Under the pieces are notes generated by a model that ran no database searches, had not been told where the DNA came from, and saw nothing but the letters and a program-made list of their open reading frames with translations. From Emticicia oligotrophica DSM 17448 (GTDB lineage Bacteria > Bacteroidota > Bacteroidia > Cytophagales > Spirosomataceae): 64,000 bases of DNA. A program made the translations under genes and the position numbers. The stretch covers positions 2,232,001 through 2,296,000 of the forward strand of contig NC_018748.1 in NCBI RefSeq assembly GCF_000263195.1, read 5' to 3'. Numbering within the stretch: the first letter of the stretch is position 1; the number at the start of each line of letters is the position of its first letter. Shown piece after piece: positions 26,740 to 34,568 of the stretch.

Positions 26740-28647
26740 ATGGCAAAAGGAAGACATTTAGGGGTAGAAATTTCGGAAGAAGATAAGAAAAAGAAAGTAA
26801 CCAAAGAGGGTTTTACAAAAGCTCTCAAAATATATCGGTTCACATTGCCTTATAAAGGCACTTTTGCGATAGGTTTTGTTTTCTTAATATTATCACAAAT
26901 TACATCAATGAGTATTCCGCTCTTGATGGGGCAAATGGTAGGAGCAATAGTTTCGCCTCAAGGGCAGGGTGCAGCGGCAATGAATTCCTCGAATATGATG
27001 GGCAATAATATGGCCATGCAGAAGTTTCAAAGTCTGATTGGGTCATCTGCACATCGACTTACACTTAATGAAGTTACCTTCCTTTTTATAGGCTTATTAT
27101 TTTTGCAAGCAGGCTTTTCATTTTTAAGAGTTTATACTTTTACGAGGGTTTCTGAGCGTTCGATGCGTGATTTACGCCGTGAGCTTTATACAAAAATTAT
27201 TACTTTGCCAGTTTCGTTTTTTGAGAAAAGTCGTGTAGGCGAACTCATGAGCCGCATTACATCCGATGTTTCGCAACTACAAGATGTATTATCTATCACC
27301 TTGGCCGAGTTATTCCGCCAAATTTTTACATTGGTAGGTGGAATATTGCTCATCACAATGCTCTCGGGTAAGCTTACCCTCTTTATGCTTTCTACATTCC
27401 CGTTATTAGTAGTAGCAGCAATAGTTTTTGGGCGATTTATTAGAAAGAATTCAAGAAAAGTGCAAGATGAGTTGGCCAAAACCAATATCATTGTTGAAGA
27501 AACCTTACAATCAGTAAATGTTGTAAAGGCGTTTACCAATGAACGTTTGGAAGTAAATCGCTATGGTTTATCTATTCAACGTGTGGTTGATTATGCCCTC
27601 AAAGCGGCTACTTTTAGAGGTGGTTTTATTTCATTTATTATTTTGGTGCTTTTCGGTGGGGTTGTCGGCGTGGTTTGGTATGGTGGAAATTTGGTATTAT
27701 CAGGTGAATTAGCTTTTCAAGATTTATTTACTTTTATTCTCTACACTGGTTTTATTGGAGGTTCTGTGGGTGGTTTGGGTGATATGTACGCCCAGATTCA
27801 GCGGACAATTGGGGCTTCTGAACGAGTATTAGAAATTTTAGATGAAACATCAGAAGTAGATGTGGCTCGTAAGCTTAACTTCAAAAAGGCAAAGGGCGAT
27901 ATTCAGTTCGATAAAGTAGGTTTTGCTTATCCATCACGCACAGATGTGACGGTGCTAAAAGAACTTTCATTGAATGTAAAAGCTGGCGAAAAAGTAGCAT
28001 TAGTTGGGCATAGTGGAGCTGGAAAATCAACCATTGTACAATTACTGATGAAACTTTATCCAATCAATAAAGGTAAAATTAGTATTGATGGTGTAGATAT
28101 TGCTAGTCAGGATGTGACCGAACTCCGTAGCAATATTGCTATTGTGCCTCAAGAAGTAATGCTATTTGGTGGTACAATCTTCGAAAATATTGCTTATGGT
28201 AAACCTGATGCAACTAAAGAAGAGGTAATGGAGGCGGCACGAAAAGCCAATGCCTTAGAATTTATTGATGTTTTCCCAGAAAAATTCGAAACCATTGTGG
28301 GTGAGCGGGGTGTAAAACTTTCAGGTGGGCAGCGTCAGCGTGTGGCCATTGCTCGAGCCATCTTGAAAGACCCTTCGATATTGATACTCGATGAAGCCAC
28401 AAGTGCTTTAGATTCAGAATCGGAGAAATTAGTGCAAGATGCCTTAGATGAATTAATGAAAGGCCGAACAACCATTATTATCGCTCATAGATTAGCCACA
28501 ATTCGTAATGTAGATATGATTTATGTATTGAAAGATGGTGGAATTGCCGAAGCAGGCAAACACGAAGATTTGATTTTGAAAGAAGAAGGAATTTACGCAA
28601 ACTTAGTGAAATTACAGTTTGATAATGTAAATTTGCTCGTAGAATAA
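26740..28647 (+). CDS. ABC exporter half-transporter (MsbA/BmrA-like)
   Basis: A 635-residue fused permease-ATPase. The transmembrane domain covers about residues 40-360. It is interrupted by a Met/Asn/Gly-rich loop (AAAMNSSNMMGNNMAMQKFQ) between the first two helices. The ATPase shows Walker A LVGHSGAGKSTIVQLL, Q-loop IVPQEVMLFGG, signature LSGGQRQRVAIARAIL and Walker B ILILDEATSALD, then the H-loop IIIAHRLATIRN. Such homodimers export lipids or drugs; the substrate here is unknown. No peptidase domain is present, unlike the C39 exporter in the window. The Fur-family gene follows by 27 bp, suggesting cotranscription. Confidence 0.92.
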   Translation: MAKGRHLGVEISEEDKKKKVTKEGFTKALKIYRFTLPYKGTFAIGFVFLILSQITSMSIPLLMGQMVGAIVSPQGQGAAAMNSSNMMGNNMAMQKFQSLIGSSAHRLTLNEVTFLFIGLLFLQAGFSFLRVYTFTRVSERSMRDLRRELYTKIITLPVSFFEKSRVGELMSRITSDVSQLQDVLSITLAELFRQIFTLVGGILLITMLSGKLTLFMLSTFPLLVVAAIVFGRFIRKNSRKVQDELAKTNIIVEETLQSVNVVKAFTNERLEVNRYGLSIQRVVDYALKAATFRGGFISFIILVLFGGVVGVVWYGGNLVLSGELAFQDLFTFILYTGFIGGSVGGLGDMYAQIQRTIGASERVLEILDETSEVDVARKLNFKKAKGDIQFDKVGFAYPSRTDVTVLKELSLNVKAGEKVALVGHSGAGKSTIVQLLMKLYPINKGKISIDGVDIASQDVTELRSNIAIVPQEVMLFGGTIFENIAYGKPDATKEEVMEAARKANALEFIDVFPEKFETIVGERGVKLSGGQRQRVAIARAILKDPSILILDEATSALDSESEKLVQDALDELMKGRTTIIIAHRLATIRNVDMIYVLKDGGIAEAGKHEDLILKEEGIYANLVKLQFDNVNLLVE

Positions 28648-28674
28648 ATGTAGTCGGAGGGCTACCTTATAAAT

Positions 28675-29094
28675 ATGAATCCTGCGAAAGATACACTTAA
28701 AGAGTATGATTTACGGCACACTGGTTGTCGAGCTGATATTCTACAATCGTTTCAGAGCAATAATTATGCACTTTCGCATGGTGATTTGGAAGCGATGTTT
28801 GGACAGCGTTTCGACCGTGTGACTATTTACCGCACATTAAAGACATTTGTAGAGAAAGGAATAGTACATAAGGTGCTTGATGATGAAGGTGGAACCAAGT
28901 ACGCTCTTTGCAGGGTTACGGAGTGTAGCCACGAGAAACATCATCATGACCACGTGCATTTTAAATGTATTGTTTGTGGAAATACTACATGTATAGAAAG
29001 TGTGCATATTCCGATGATTCATTTGCCAGATGGCTATAAACGAACAGAAGTTAATATGTTGGTGCAAGGTACTTGCCCGACCTGTGTAAAATAA
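28675..29094 (+). CDS. Fur-family metal-responsive repressor
   Basis: A 139-residue protein. The winged helix covers residues 8-80 (LRHTGCRADILQSFQSNNYALSHGDLEAMFGQRFDRVTIYRTLKTFVEKGIVHKV). The dimerisation domain has a His-rich metal site (HEKHHHDHVHFKC) and paired cysteines CIVCGNTTC and CPTC for structural zinc. It could be a Fur, Zur or PerR type; sequence alone does not decide. It lies 27 bp after an ABC exporter gene and is followed by a strong terminator, so it ends an operon. Confidence 0.9.
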   Translation: MNPAKDTLKEYDLRHTGCRADILQSFQSNNYALSHGDLEAMFGQRFDRVTIYRTLKTFVEKGIVHKVLDDEGGTKYALCRVTECSHEKHHHDHVHFKCIVCGNTTCIESVHIPMIHLPDGYKRTEVNMLVQGTCPTCVK

Positions 29095-29117
29095 ATTTCC
29101 CAAAAAACCTTTACGAT

Positions 29118-29158
29118 ACCATTTTGCCAATTTTATTGGCGAAATGGTAATTTTTTTT
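29118..29158 (+). terminator. Intrinsic terminator after the Fur-family gene
   Basis: A 14-bp stem (29118-29131 with 29135-29148, one T-G pair) with a 3-base loop is followed by AA and eight T residues. Confidence 0.9.
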
Positions 29159-29177
29159 CTTTAAACTTAAAACTTTA

Positions 29178-30086
29178 ATGTCGCAGAAAACAAAAATACT
29201 CATAGCCTTAGGAATTGTGTACATCGTGTGGGGTTCGACTTATTTGGGTGTAAAATTTGCCCTAGATTCGCTACCTCCTTTGTTGATTTCTTGTACAAGA
29301 TTTTTGCTTGGAGGTTCTTTACTCTTTCTTTTTACATTACTTCGTGGACAAGGTTTGCCTACGCTTCAACAAGCACGTAATGCCGCTTTGATAGGTGTGT
29401 TGCTCAGTGGGGTGGGTAATTGTGCCGTTGCATATGCTCTTTTATTAATGCCTTCGGGTTTGGTGGCTTTATTAGTTGCCACATTGCCTGCTTGGATGAT
29501 TCTACTCGATTTCTTATTCTTTAGTAATGAGAAACCATCATTTATTGGTACTATTGGTCTGGTTTTAGGTTTGGTTGGAATGGCTGTTTTGTTGAATCCT
29601 ACCCAGCAAATTGGACAGAGAGAGGTAGCTCTTTTTCCTGCATTTATTGTTTTTTTAGGTTCGATTGCTTGGGCGTTTGGTTCGCTTAAATCACCTTATT
29701 TGGTTTTGCCAAAGTCACTTCAGTCAACCGCTATTCAGATGGTAGTGGGTGGATGTTTTTCCCTGACCATGAGCATTATTTTTGAAAAAGACCAAATTCA
29801 CTCATTGCTCAATATGAGTAATAGTACATTTTGGGCGATGGTATATTTGATTTTGATAGGTTCTTACGTAGGTTATACTGCTTATGTTTGGTTGATAAAT
29901 AATGCTCCTCCACAACTTACAGCTACTTATGCGTACGTAAATCCGGTTGTTGCTATTTTTTTAGGGTGGATTTTTATTAATGAGCGACTCACCTCTCGCT
30001 CAATGTTAGCTTCGGCGATAATTTTAGCGGGTGTAGCCATGATGACTTTGGGTAGAAAAAGAAAGCCGCATGAAGTTGATGTCTAA
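29178..30086 (+). CDS. EamA-family (DMT superfamily) transporter
   Basis: A 302-residue protein with ten hydrophobic helices arranged as two EamA repeats. The first begins GIVYIVWGSTYLGVKFALDSLPPLLISCTRFLLGG, the second GSIAWAFGSLKSPYLVLPKS and ends with NPVVAIFLGWIFINERLTSRSMLASAIILAGV. It resembles the YedA/RhaT-like branch that exports metabolites or amino acids. The ATG at 29178 lies only 19 bp after the terminator T tract, so its promoter probably overlaps that region. The substrate is unknown. Confidence 0.9.
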   Translation: MSQKTKILIALGIVYIVWGSTYLGVKFALDSLPPLLISCTRFLLGGSLLFLFTLLRGQGLPTLQQARNAALIGVLLSGVGNCAVAYALLLMPSGLVALLVATLPAWMILLDFLFFSNEKPSFIGTIGLVLGLVGMAVLLNPTQQIGQREVALFPAFIVFLGSIAWAFGSLKSPYLVLPKSLQSTAIQMVVGGCFSLTMSIIFEKDQIHSLLNMSNSTFWAMVYLILIGSYVGYTAYVWLINNAPPQLTATYAYVNPVVAIFLGWIFINERLTSRSMLASAIILAGVAMMTLGRKRKPHEVDV

Positions 30087-30150
30087 AATGCTTTATTTCA
30101 ATGGTTTTGTTAGTTTTTGGATAATATTATCAGATATAAAAAAACTAAAC

Positions 30151-30180
30151 AAGAAAGACACCCATTTGGTGTCTTTCTTC
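30151..30180. terminator. Bidirectional terminator after the EamA gene
   Basis: A perfect 12-bp inverted repeat AAGAAAGACACC/GGTGTCTTTCTT (30151-30162 with 30168-30179) with a 5-base loop lies between two convergent genes. Confidence 0.8.
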
Positions 30181-30249
30181 AATTATTTCCCTGACAAATT
30201 TAAATTTTACACTAAATCATCTACGTAAATGTAGAAATGAGAAGCATAA

Positions 30250-30963
30250 TTATTTTGGAATGCCAAAAGCTTTGGCAACTTCTTCAAAATTAGAGTAATC
30301 AAGATTTGCTCTTGATTTTATCCCGCCTGGAATAATTACATATCGAAATTGTAAGCCTGTGGCAGGTTTTCCTTGAATATCCAATAACTCTACAAACGTA
30401 ATGTTTACCTTCCCTATTGCGGCCGAAACATTGTAGTTTGTTAGTCCAGAACCAGTTTGGAGCATTAGTGGAAGTAAATAGGCTGGACCGTTCGCCACTT
30501 GTCTGCAGTAGGCCAATACCACACCTTTATCAATAATATCTTGTGTAATTTTGGCTTCTGTGATGCCAAATATGTAATTCTTCTCCGTGAGTTTTTGCCA
30601 ATCTGATGAAGTTGGTGTTGACCAATCAGAATAGATTACATTGGCAGTGCCAGGTTCTCCTTGAGCCCCTTGTGGGCCAGTTGCTCCTTGTGGGCCAGCT
30701 GGTCCTTGCGGTCCGGTTGCTCCCTGTGCTCCTGCCGGCCCTTGAGCCCCAGTTGGCCCTTGTGGGCCAGTTGCTCCTTGTGGGCCAGCTGGTCCTTGCG
30801 GTCCGGTTGCCCCTTGTGGCCCAGCAGCTCCGGTATCTCCTTTGGGGCCTTGTATTCCAGGTTGACCTTGAGCACCTTGTGGTCCTTGCGGCCCTTCGCA
30901 ACTACAGAGCATTAAATACCCTAGCAACATAACGCAAAGCGTAAGTTTAACTTTAGTTTTCAT
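30250..30963 (-). CDS. Collagen-like (Gly-X-Y) lipoprotein
   Basis: A 237-residue predicted lipoprotein (signal ending LMLCSC, Cys22). Residues 24-107 are 28 uninterrupted Gly-X-Y triplets, mostly GPQ, GAT, GPA and GAQ, able to form a collagen triple helix. The globular C-terminal domain (about 110-237) begins [17 protein letters not shown] and recurs behind collagen stalks in Bacteroidota, where it may trimerise or bind a ligand. The DNA of the collagen part is much richer in GC than its surroundings and holds a 90-bp-spaced internal duplication, so its length may vary among strains. Probably exposed on the outer membrane. Confidence 0.9.
   Translation of the reverse strand: MKTKVKLTLCVMLLGYLMLCSCEGPQGPQGAQGQPGIQGPKGDTGAAGPQGATGPQGPAGPQGATGPQGPTGAQGPAGAQGATGPQGPAGPQGATGPQGAQGEPGTANVIYSDWSTPTSSDWQKLTEKNYIFGITEAKITQDIIDKGVVLAYCRQVANGPAYLLPLMLQTGSGLTNYNVSAAIGKVNITFVELLDIQGKPATGLQFRYVIIPGGIKSRANLDYSNFEEVAKAFGIPK
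30667..30810 (-). repeat. Internal duplication in the collagen-like coding region
   Basis: Two identical 54-bp stretches (30667-30720 and 30757-30810) start 90 bp apart, that is ten Gly-X-Y triplets. Perfect identity suggests recent duplication or ongoing repeat homogenisation. Confidence 0.85.
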
Positions 30964-31084
30964 AATACGTGGTTGGGTTTGTTGTACTAATTTTGAAAAG
31001 CACTTTTACTAAATTTCTTCAAGTTTTATGCCAAATTTAGTTGTTTAAGAGCATAATATTAGTGATTCTCATTGACTTATAAAC

Positions 31085-31127
31085 AAAAAAAGCTCAAAAA
31101 ATCTATTTAGACTTTTTTGAGCTTTTA
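31085..31127 (-). terminator. Terminator after the small lipoprotein gene
   Basis: Arms around AAAAGCTCAAAAAA and TTTTTTGAGCTTTT (31087-31101 with 31113-31126) form a long stem with an 11-base loop, and the minus strand ends in T residues. It lies 19 bp after the stop. Confidence 0.8.
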
Positions 31128-31145
31128 TATCAATAAACTTTCTTT

Positions 31146-31694
31146 TTATTGGAGTGGCTTTGAAGATTGCGTAAATCTAACTTCTAAACCTCTATCTAAG
31201 TTATTTTTAATTACTTTGATACTTACCTTTCCGTTGGGTTTTAAGGCCCAAGTTTGTAGCTTACCATTGGGTAAAGGTTGCCCATAGAGACTGGTAAATT
31301 GCTTTACCATTTCATTTTTCAAACTATCATTGGAGGTATCAGTATTCATGTAAATGTCTAATTCAATACCAGATACACGATTATTCTTATCTTTTTGGTA
31401 GAGTATATCAATTGTTTCAAGGTTTGGAGTATCAAAAGAATATCCAACATGCGTCTCATCTTCTTCAAATAACTCAGCTTTTTCTTTCTTTTTAACGTCT
31501 GCAATAGCATCGCCAAACTGGATACCTCTAACTATACCTTCGCCTGTACCCATGATTGTTTGTAGTAGTTTCTGCGAGTTATTTATTTCAATAACTTGGT
31601 CGGATGGAGGATTTAAAACTTCCAAGGTCTCTGTTTTTTTTGGGTTACTACATTCAACAGCTAACAAAAGTAGAACTAAACAATGGGCTTTCAT
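31146..31694 (-). CDS. Small exported protein, probable lipoprotein, function unknown
   Basis: A 182-residue protein I do not recognise. The ATG at 31694 gives a short signal (MKAHCLVLLLLAVEC) with a Cys at 15, but Glu precedes the Cys, which is unusual for a lipobox. The mature part has an acidic, Lys-rich region and a segment (IVRGIQFGDAIADVKKKEKAELFEEDETHVGYSFDT) suggestive of a beta-rich periplasmic domain. The gene follows the Omp85-like gene by 53 bp on the same strand, so they may be cotranscribed. Function is not assigned. Confidence 0.65.
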   Translation of the reverse strand: MKAHCLVLLLLAVECSNPKKTETLEVLNPPSDQVIEINNSQKLLQTIMGTGEGIVRGIQFGDAIADVKKKEKAELFEEDETHVGYSFDTPNLETIDILYQKDKNNRVSGIELDIYMNTDTSNDSLKNEMVKQFTSLYGQPLPNGKLQTWALKPNGKVSIKVIKNNLDRGLEVRFTQSSKPLQ

Positions 31695-31747
31695 AAATTT
31701 ATTTGGTGAAATATACACAATGTAAAATGGTTTTTTGGTAAGTCGTA

Positions 31748-33142
31748 TCAGAATTCTCTAGATAAATTAAAAAATAATCTTCGTTCACCTGCTTGATTTA
31801 AAGAGTAGTTGAGTCTGCCAACTACATTATACCAGGTTACTACATCAAGGCCGACACCACCACCAACTAACCATTGATTTGCAAATTTAGTATTATTTAA
31901 TTCGGGAAATTTATTTTTTACATAACCCACATCAAAAAAGGTATTTATGTAAGCCGCAACGGGTAATGTATTAAACTGCTTTACTTTTAGGTAACGACTC
32001 AAATCAAAAACTTTATCTAACATGCGATACTTAGCATTCGTTTTAAGGAGTCCGTAACTCTGGCCATCAATTACGTAAAGTTCATATCCTCTAACCAAAT
32101 CATTCCGATAGCCTAATCCTTGGGTTTGTAAAAATGGTTGTCTTTGTGGAAATGAGACTTTTGCTCTAATACTATAATTCGCAAAAAAGTTTTTGTGAAT
32201 TTGAATGTATTGGCTTGCCGTTCCGCTGAAACTCAACATATTTACATCATCTTTGGCCGAGATACCATATTTAATAGCATCAAAACTAAATCTATATCCT
32301 TTCAGAGCATATTGTCGATTATCTCGACGGTCGAAAATATAAGAATAACTGATTAGAAAATACTTTTGCAGTGTTCGCCCATTTAAAAAATAGTTGGGGT
32401 TCAATCTGGCAATAGTATCCCCAATTTGGGTATGATTATAAGTTAGTTGTAAATATTGATTTTGAAAAAAGCCTGTTCTACGAGATAAAACTGCATAGAA
32501 ATTTAGGCGTTCTCGTTGCCGATTTTCACTTTCGAGAAACTGAAATTTATCTTGCCAAGTTCTGTAAACCATTGTTTTGTTAATGGCATAAAAAGCTCCT
32601 AGAGAAAACGTTGTTTGTAGGGATTTATCAAGATAAGGAGTACTATACGCAATTTCGAAATTTGGAATAAACCCAACTTCAGCTCTGATTTTTAGTTGGT
32701 CATTATTGCCTGTAAGATTCGCATGTCGGGCATAAATGCCATAAATAGTTCGCCTAAAATCTCGGTTTCGCTCATACCACCATTCATTGAGATTACGGTC
32801 AGCTAAATAAAAAACAGGTAAAACAACTAAGTAAAGTCGTTCTTTTACTTCTACTGTTATATCTACTTGATTATCTTCGAATTCTTGCGAGGTTAATTTG
32901 ACCGTAACAAACAAATTGGTATTAATAATCTTTTTCCGGTCGGCTTCAAGTGCTTCGCTTAATTTATCCTTGACTAATTTATCTCCTTGTTTGATGGCCA
33001 TATCCCTAAAAATTATTTTTTCTTTGGTTCGAAGATTACCAATAACTTTTATCTGATGCACAACCAACGAATCGGAGGCAAATACTTCTTGGAAAGCAAC
33101 TTGCACTAAACAAAGACCAATAAAAAATAGACGATTAATCAT
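31748..33142 (-). CDS. Omp85/BamA-TamA-like outer-membrane protein with one POTRA domain
   Basis: A 464-residue exported protein (signal ending VFASDS). Residues 25-105 form a single POTRA-like domain (VVHQIKVIGNLRTKEKIIFRDMAIKQGDKLVKDKLSEALEADRKKIINTNLFVTVKL). The rest is a 16-strand-type barrel. It contains LVRGYELYVIDG, which matches the VRGY motif of loop 6 in Omp85 proteins, and ends in Phe (FFNLSREF). BamA has five POTRA domains and TamA three, so this is a minimal member of unknown cargo, perhaps in lipid or protein transport across the outer membrane. A small lipoprotein gene follows it. Confidence 0.85.
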   Translation of the reverse strand: MINRLFFIGLCLVQVAFQEVFASDSLVVHQIKVIGNLRTKEKIIFRDMAIKQGDKLVKDKLSEALEADRKKIINTNLFVTVKLTSQEFEDNQVDITVEVKERLYLVVLPVFYLADRNLNEWWYERNRDFRRTIYGIYARHANLTGNNDQLKIRAEVGFIPNFEIAYSTPYLDKSLQTTFSLGAFYAINKTMVYRTWQDKFQFLESENRQRERLNFYAVLSRRTGFFQNQYLQLTYNHTQIGDTIARLNPNYFLNGRTLQKYFLISYSYIFDRRDNRQYALKGYRFSFDAIKYGISAKDDVNMLSFSGTASQYIQIHKNFFANYSIRAKVSFPQRQPFLQTQGLGYRNDLVRGYELYVIDGQSYGLLKTNAKYRMLDKVFDLSRYLKVKQFNTLPVAAYINTFFDVGYVKNKFPELNNTKFANQWLVGGGVGLDVVTWYNVVGRLNYSLNQAGERRLFFNLSREF

Positions 33143-33314
33143 TAAAAAAAGCTTATCAAAATGGGGTTTTATAGCAATGTACGAAAATCTTGTATGATAG
33201 ATAACGCCAAATCTAAACTATTTTTTAAGAAATGTGATAAAATATTGTGCCATCAGGAATGTAAAACTAACTTTAAGTCATAATTTATGGAATCAACAAT
33301 AAAAACCAATAAGT

Positions 33315-34529
33315 ATGGAAACCCTATTTGTTACCGAGAAACTTAAAGAACTCTTACCAAAGATTAAATCATTCGTAGAAACAGAGCTTTATCCACTTGA
33401 AACAACCGAAAATCTTCAACATAATTTTTCGCACATAGAGCCACTGCTACACGAAAAAAGAGTATTAGTAAAAAAAGCAGGACTTTGGGGGCTACACTTA
33501 CCCGAAGAAGATGGTGGTTTGGGTCTGAGTCTCTGTGAGTTTGGGCAGATTAGTGAAGTGTTGGCAAGTTCGCCTTTTGGGCATTTTGTATTTAATACAC
33601 AAGCTCCTGATATTGGCAATACCGAACTAATGCACAAATATGCTCCTAAGCATTTAAAAGATAAATATTTGAAGCCCTTGATGAATGGGGAAATCAGAAG
33701 TTGTTTTTCGATGACTGAACCAGAATTTGCAGGGTCAAATCCAACTCGTATGGGAACTATGGCTGTAAAAGATGGCGATGATTATATAATTAATGGCCAT
33801 AAATGGTTTACTTCTTCAGCCGATGGAGCAGCTTTTGCTGTTGTGATGGCTGTAACTAATCCTGAAGCAGCACCGCATAAAAGGGCAAGTCAGATTTTAG
33901 TGCCACTCGATACCCCAGGTTTTAAGTTTGTACGAAATATCCCAATAATGGGGCACGTAGGCGATAGCTGGGCTAGCCATGCGGAAGTAATCTACGATAA
34001 TGTGCGTGTACCTCAAGCTAATTTAATTGGAGTAGAAGGAAGTGGATTCTTACTTGCACAAGAACGCCTCGGACCCGGACGTATTCATCATTGTATGCGA
34101 TTCATTGGCATTGCCGAGCGTAGTTTCGATTTAATGTGCCGATATGCCGCTTCAAGAGAAATGGCTGAAGGTGTGATGCTAGGTGAGATGCAATTTATCC
34201 AAGGCTTTATTGCTGAAAGTAGAGCAGAAATTGATGCTGCACGATTATTAGTACTTCGTACGGCCAAAAATATAGATGAAAAAGGTGCTGCGGCTGTACG
34301 TGATGAAATTTCGATGATAAAATTTTTCACTGCCAACATGATGCTTCGTGTAATCGACCGTGCCATTCAAACTCACGGAGCATTGGGTATTACGAATGAT
34401 ATTTTATTATCTTATTGGTACGCTCATGAGAGAGGGGCACGTATTTATGATGGGGCTGATGAAGTTCATAAAACGGCCTTAGCTCGCGGTATTTTGAAAG
34501 GTTATGGCCTTGATACACGGAAGAAGTAG
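33315..34529 (+). CDS. Acyl-CoA dehydrogenase family protein (ACAD10/11-like)
   Basis: A 404-residue flavoprotein. The N-terminal helical domain is followed by the FAD/substrate beta domain with CFSMTEPEFAGSNPTRMGTMAV and KWFTSSADGAAFAVVMAVT. The C-terminal helices include LGPGRIHHCMRFIGIAERSFDLM and IQTHGALGITNDILLSYWYAHERGARIYDGADEVHK. It should oxidise a CoA-thioester at the alpha-beta bond; the sequence resembles the ACAD10/11 branch that handles long or branched chains. The molybdopterin oxidoreductase gene starts 40 bp later, suggesting cotranscription. Confidence 0.92.
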   Translation: METLFVTEKLKELLPKIKSFVETELYPLETTENLQHNFSHIEPLLHEKRVLVKKAGLWGLHLPEEDGGLGLSLCEFGQISEVLASSPFGHFVFNTQAPDIGNTELMHKYAPKHLKDKYLKPLMNGEIRSCFSMTEPEFAGSNPTRMGTMAVKDGDDYIINGHKWFTSSADGAAFAVVMAVTNPEAAPHKRASQILVPLDTPGFKFVRNIPIMGHVGDSWASHAEVIYDNVRVPQANLIGVEGSGFLLAQERLGPGRIHHCMRFIGIAERSFDLMCRYAASREMAEGVMLGEMQFIQGFIAESRAEIDAARLLVLRTAKNIDEKGAAAVRDEISMIKFFTANMMLRVIDRAIQTHGALGITNDILLSYWYAHERGARIYDGADEVHKTALARGILKGYGLDTRKK

Positions 34530-34568
34530 TTAAGTTTGAGAAAACTATTCAACACTAACAAACCTATA

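Noticed and set aside
30606-30932. Long frames in other phases over the collagen-like repeat
   Set aside because: They are low-complexity shadows created by the 9-bp periodic GC-rich repeat; only the Gly-X-Y frame has a lipoprotein signal and a globular domain.
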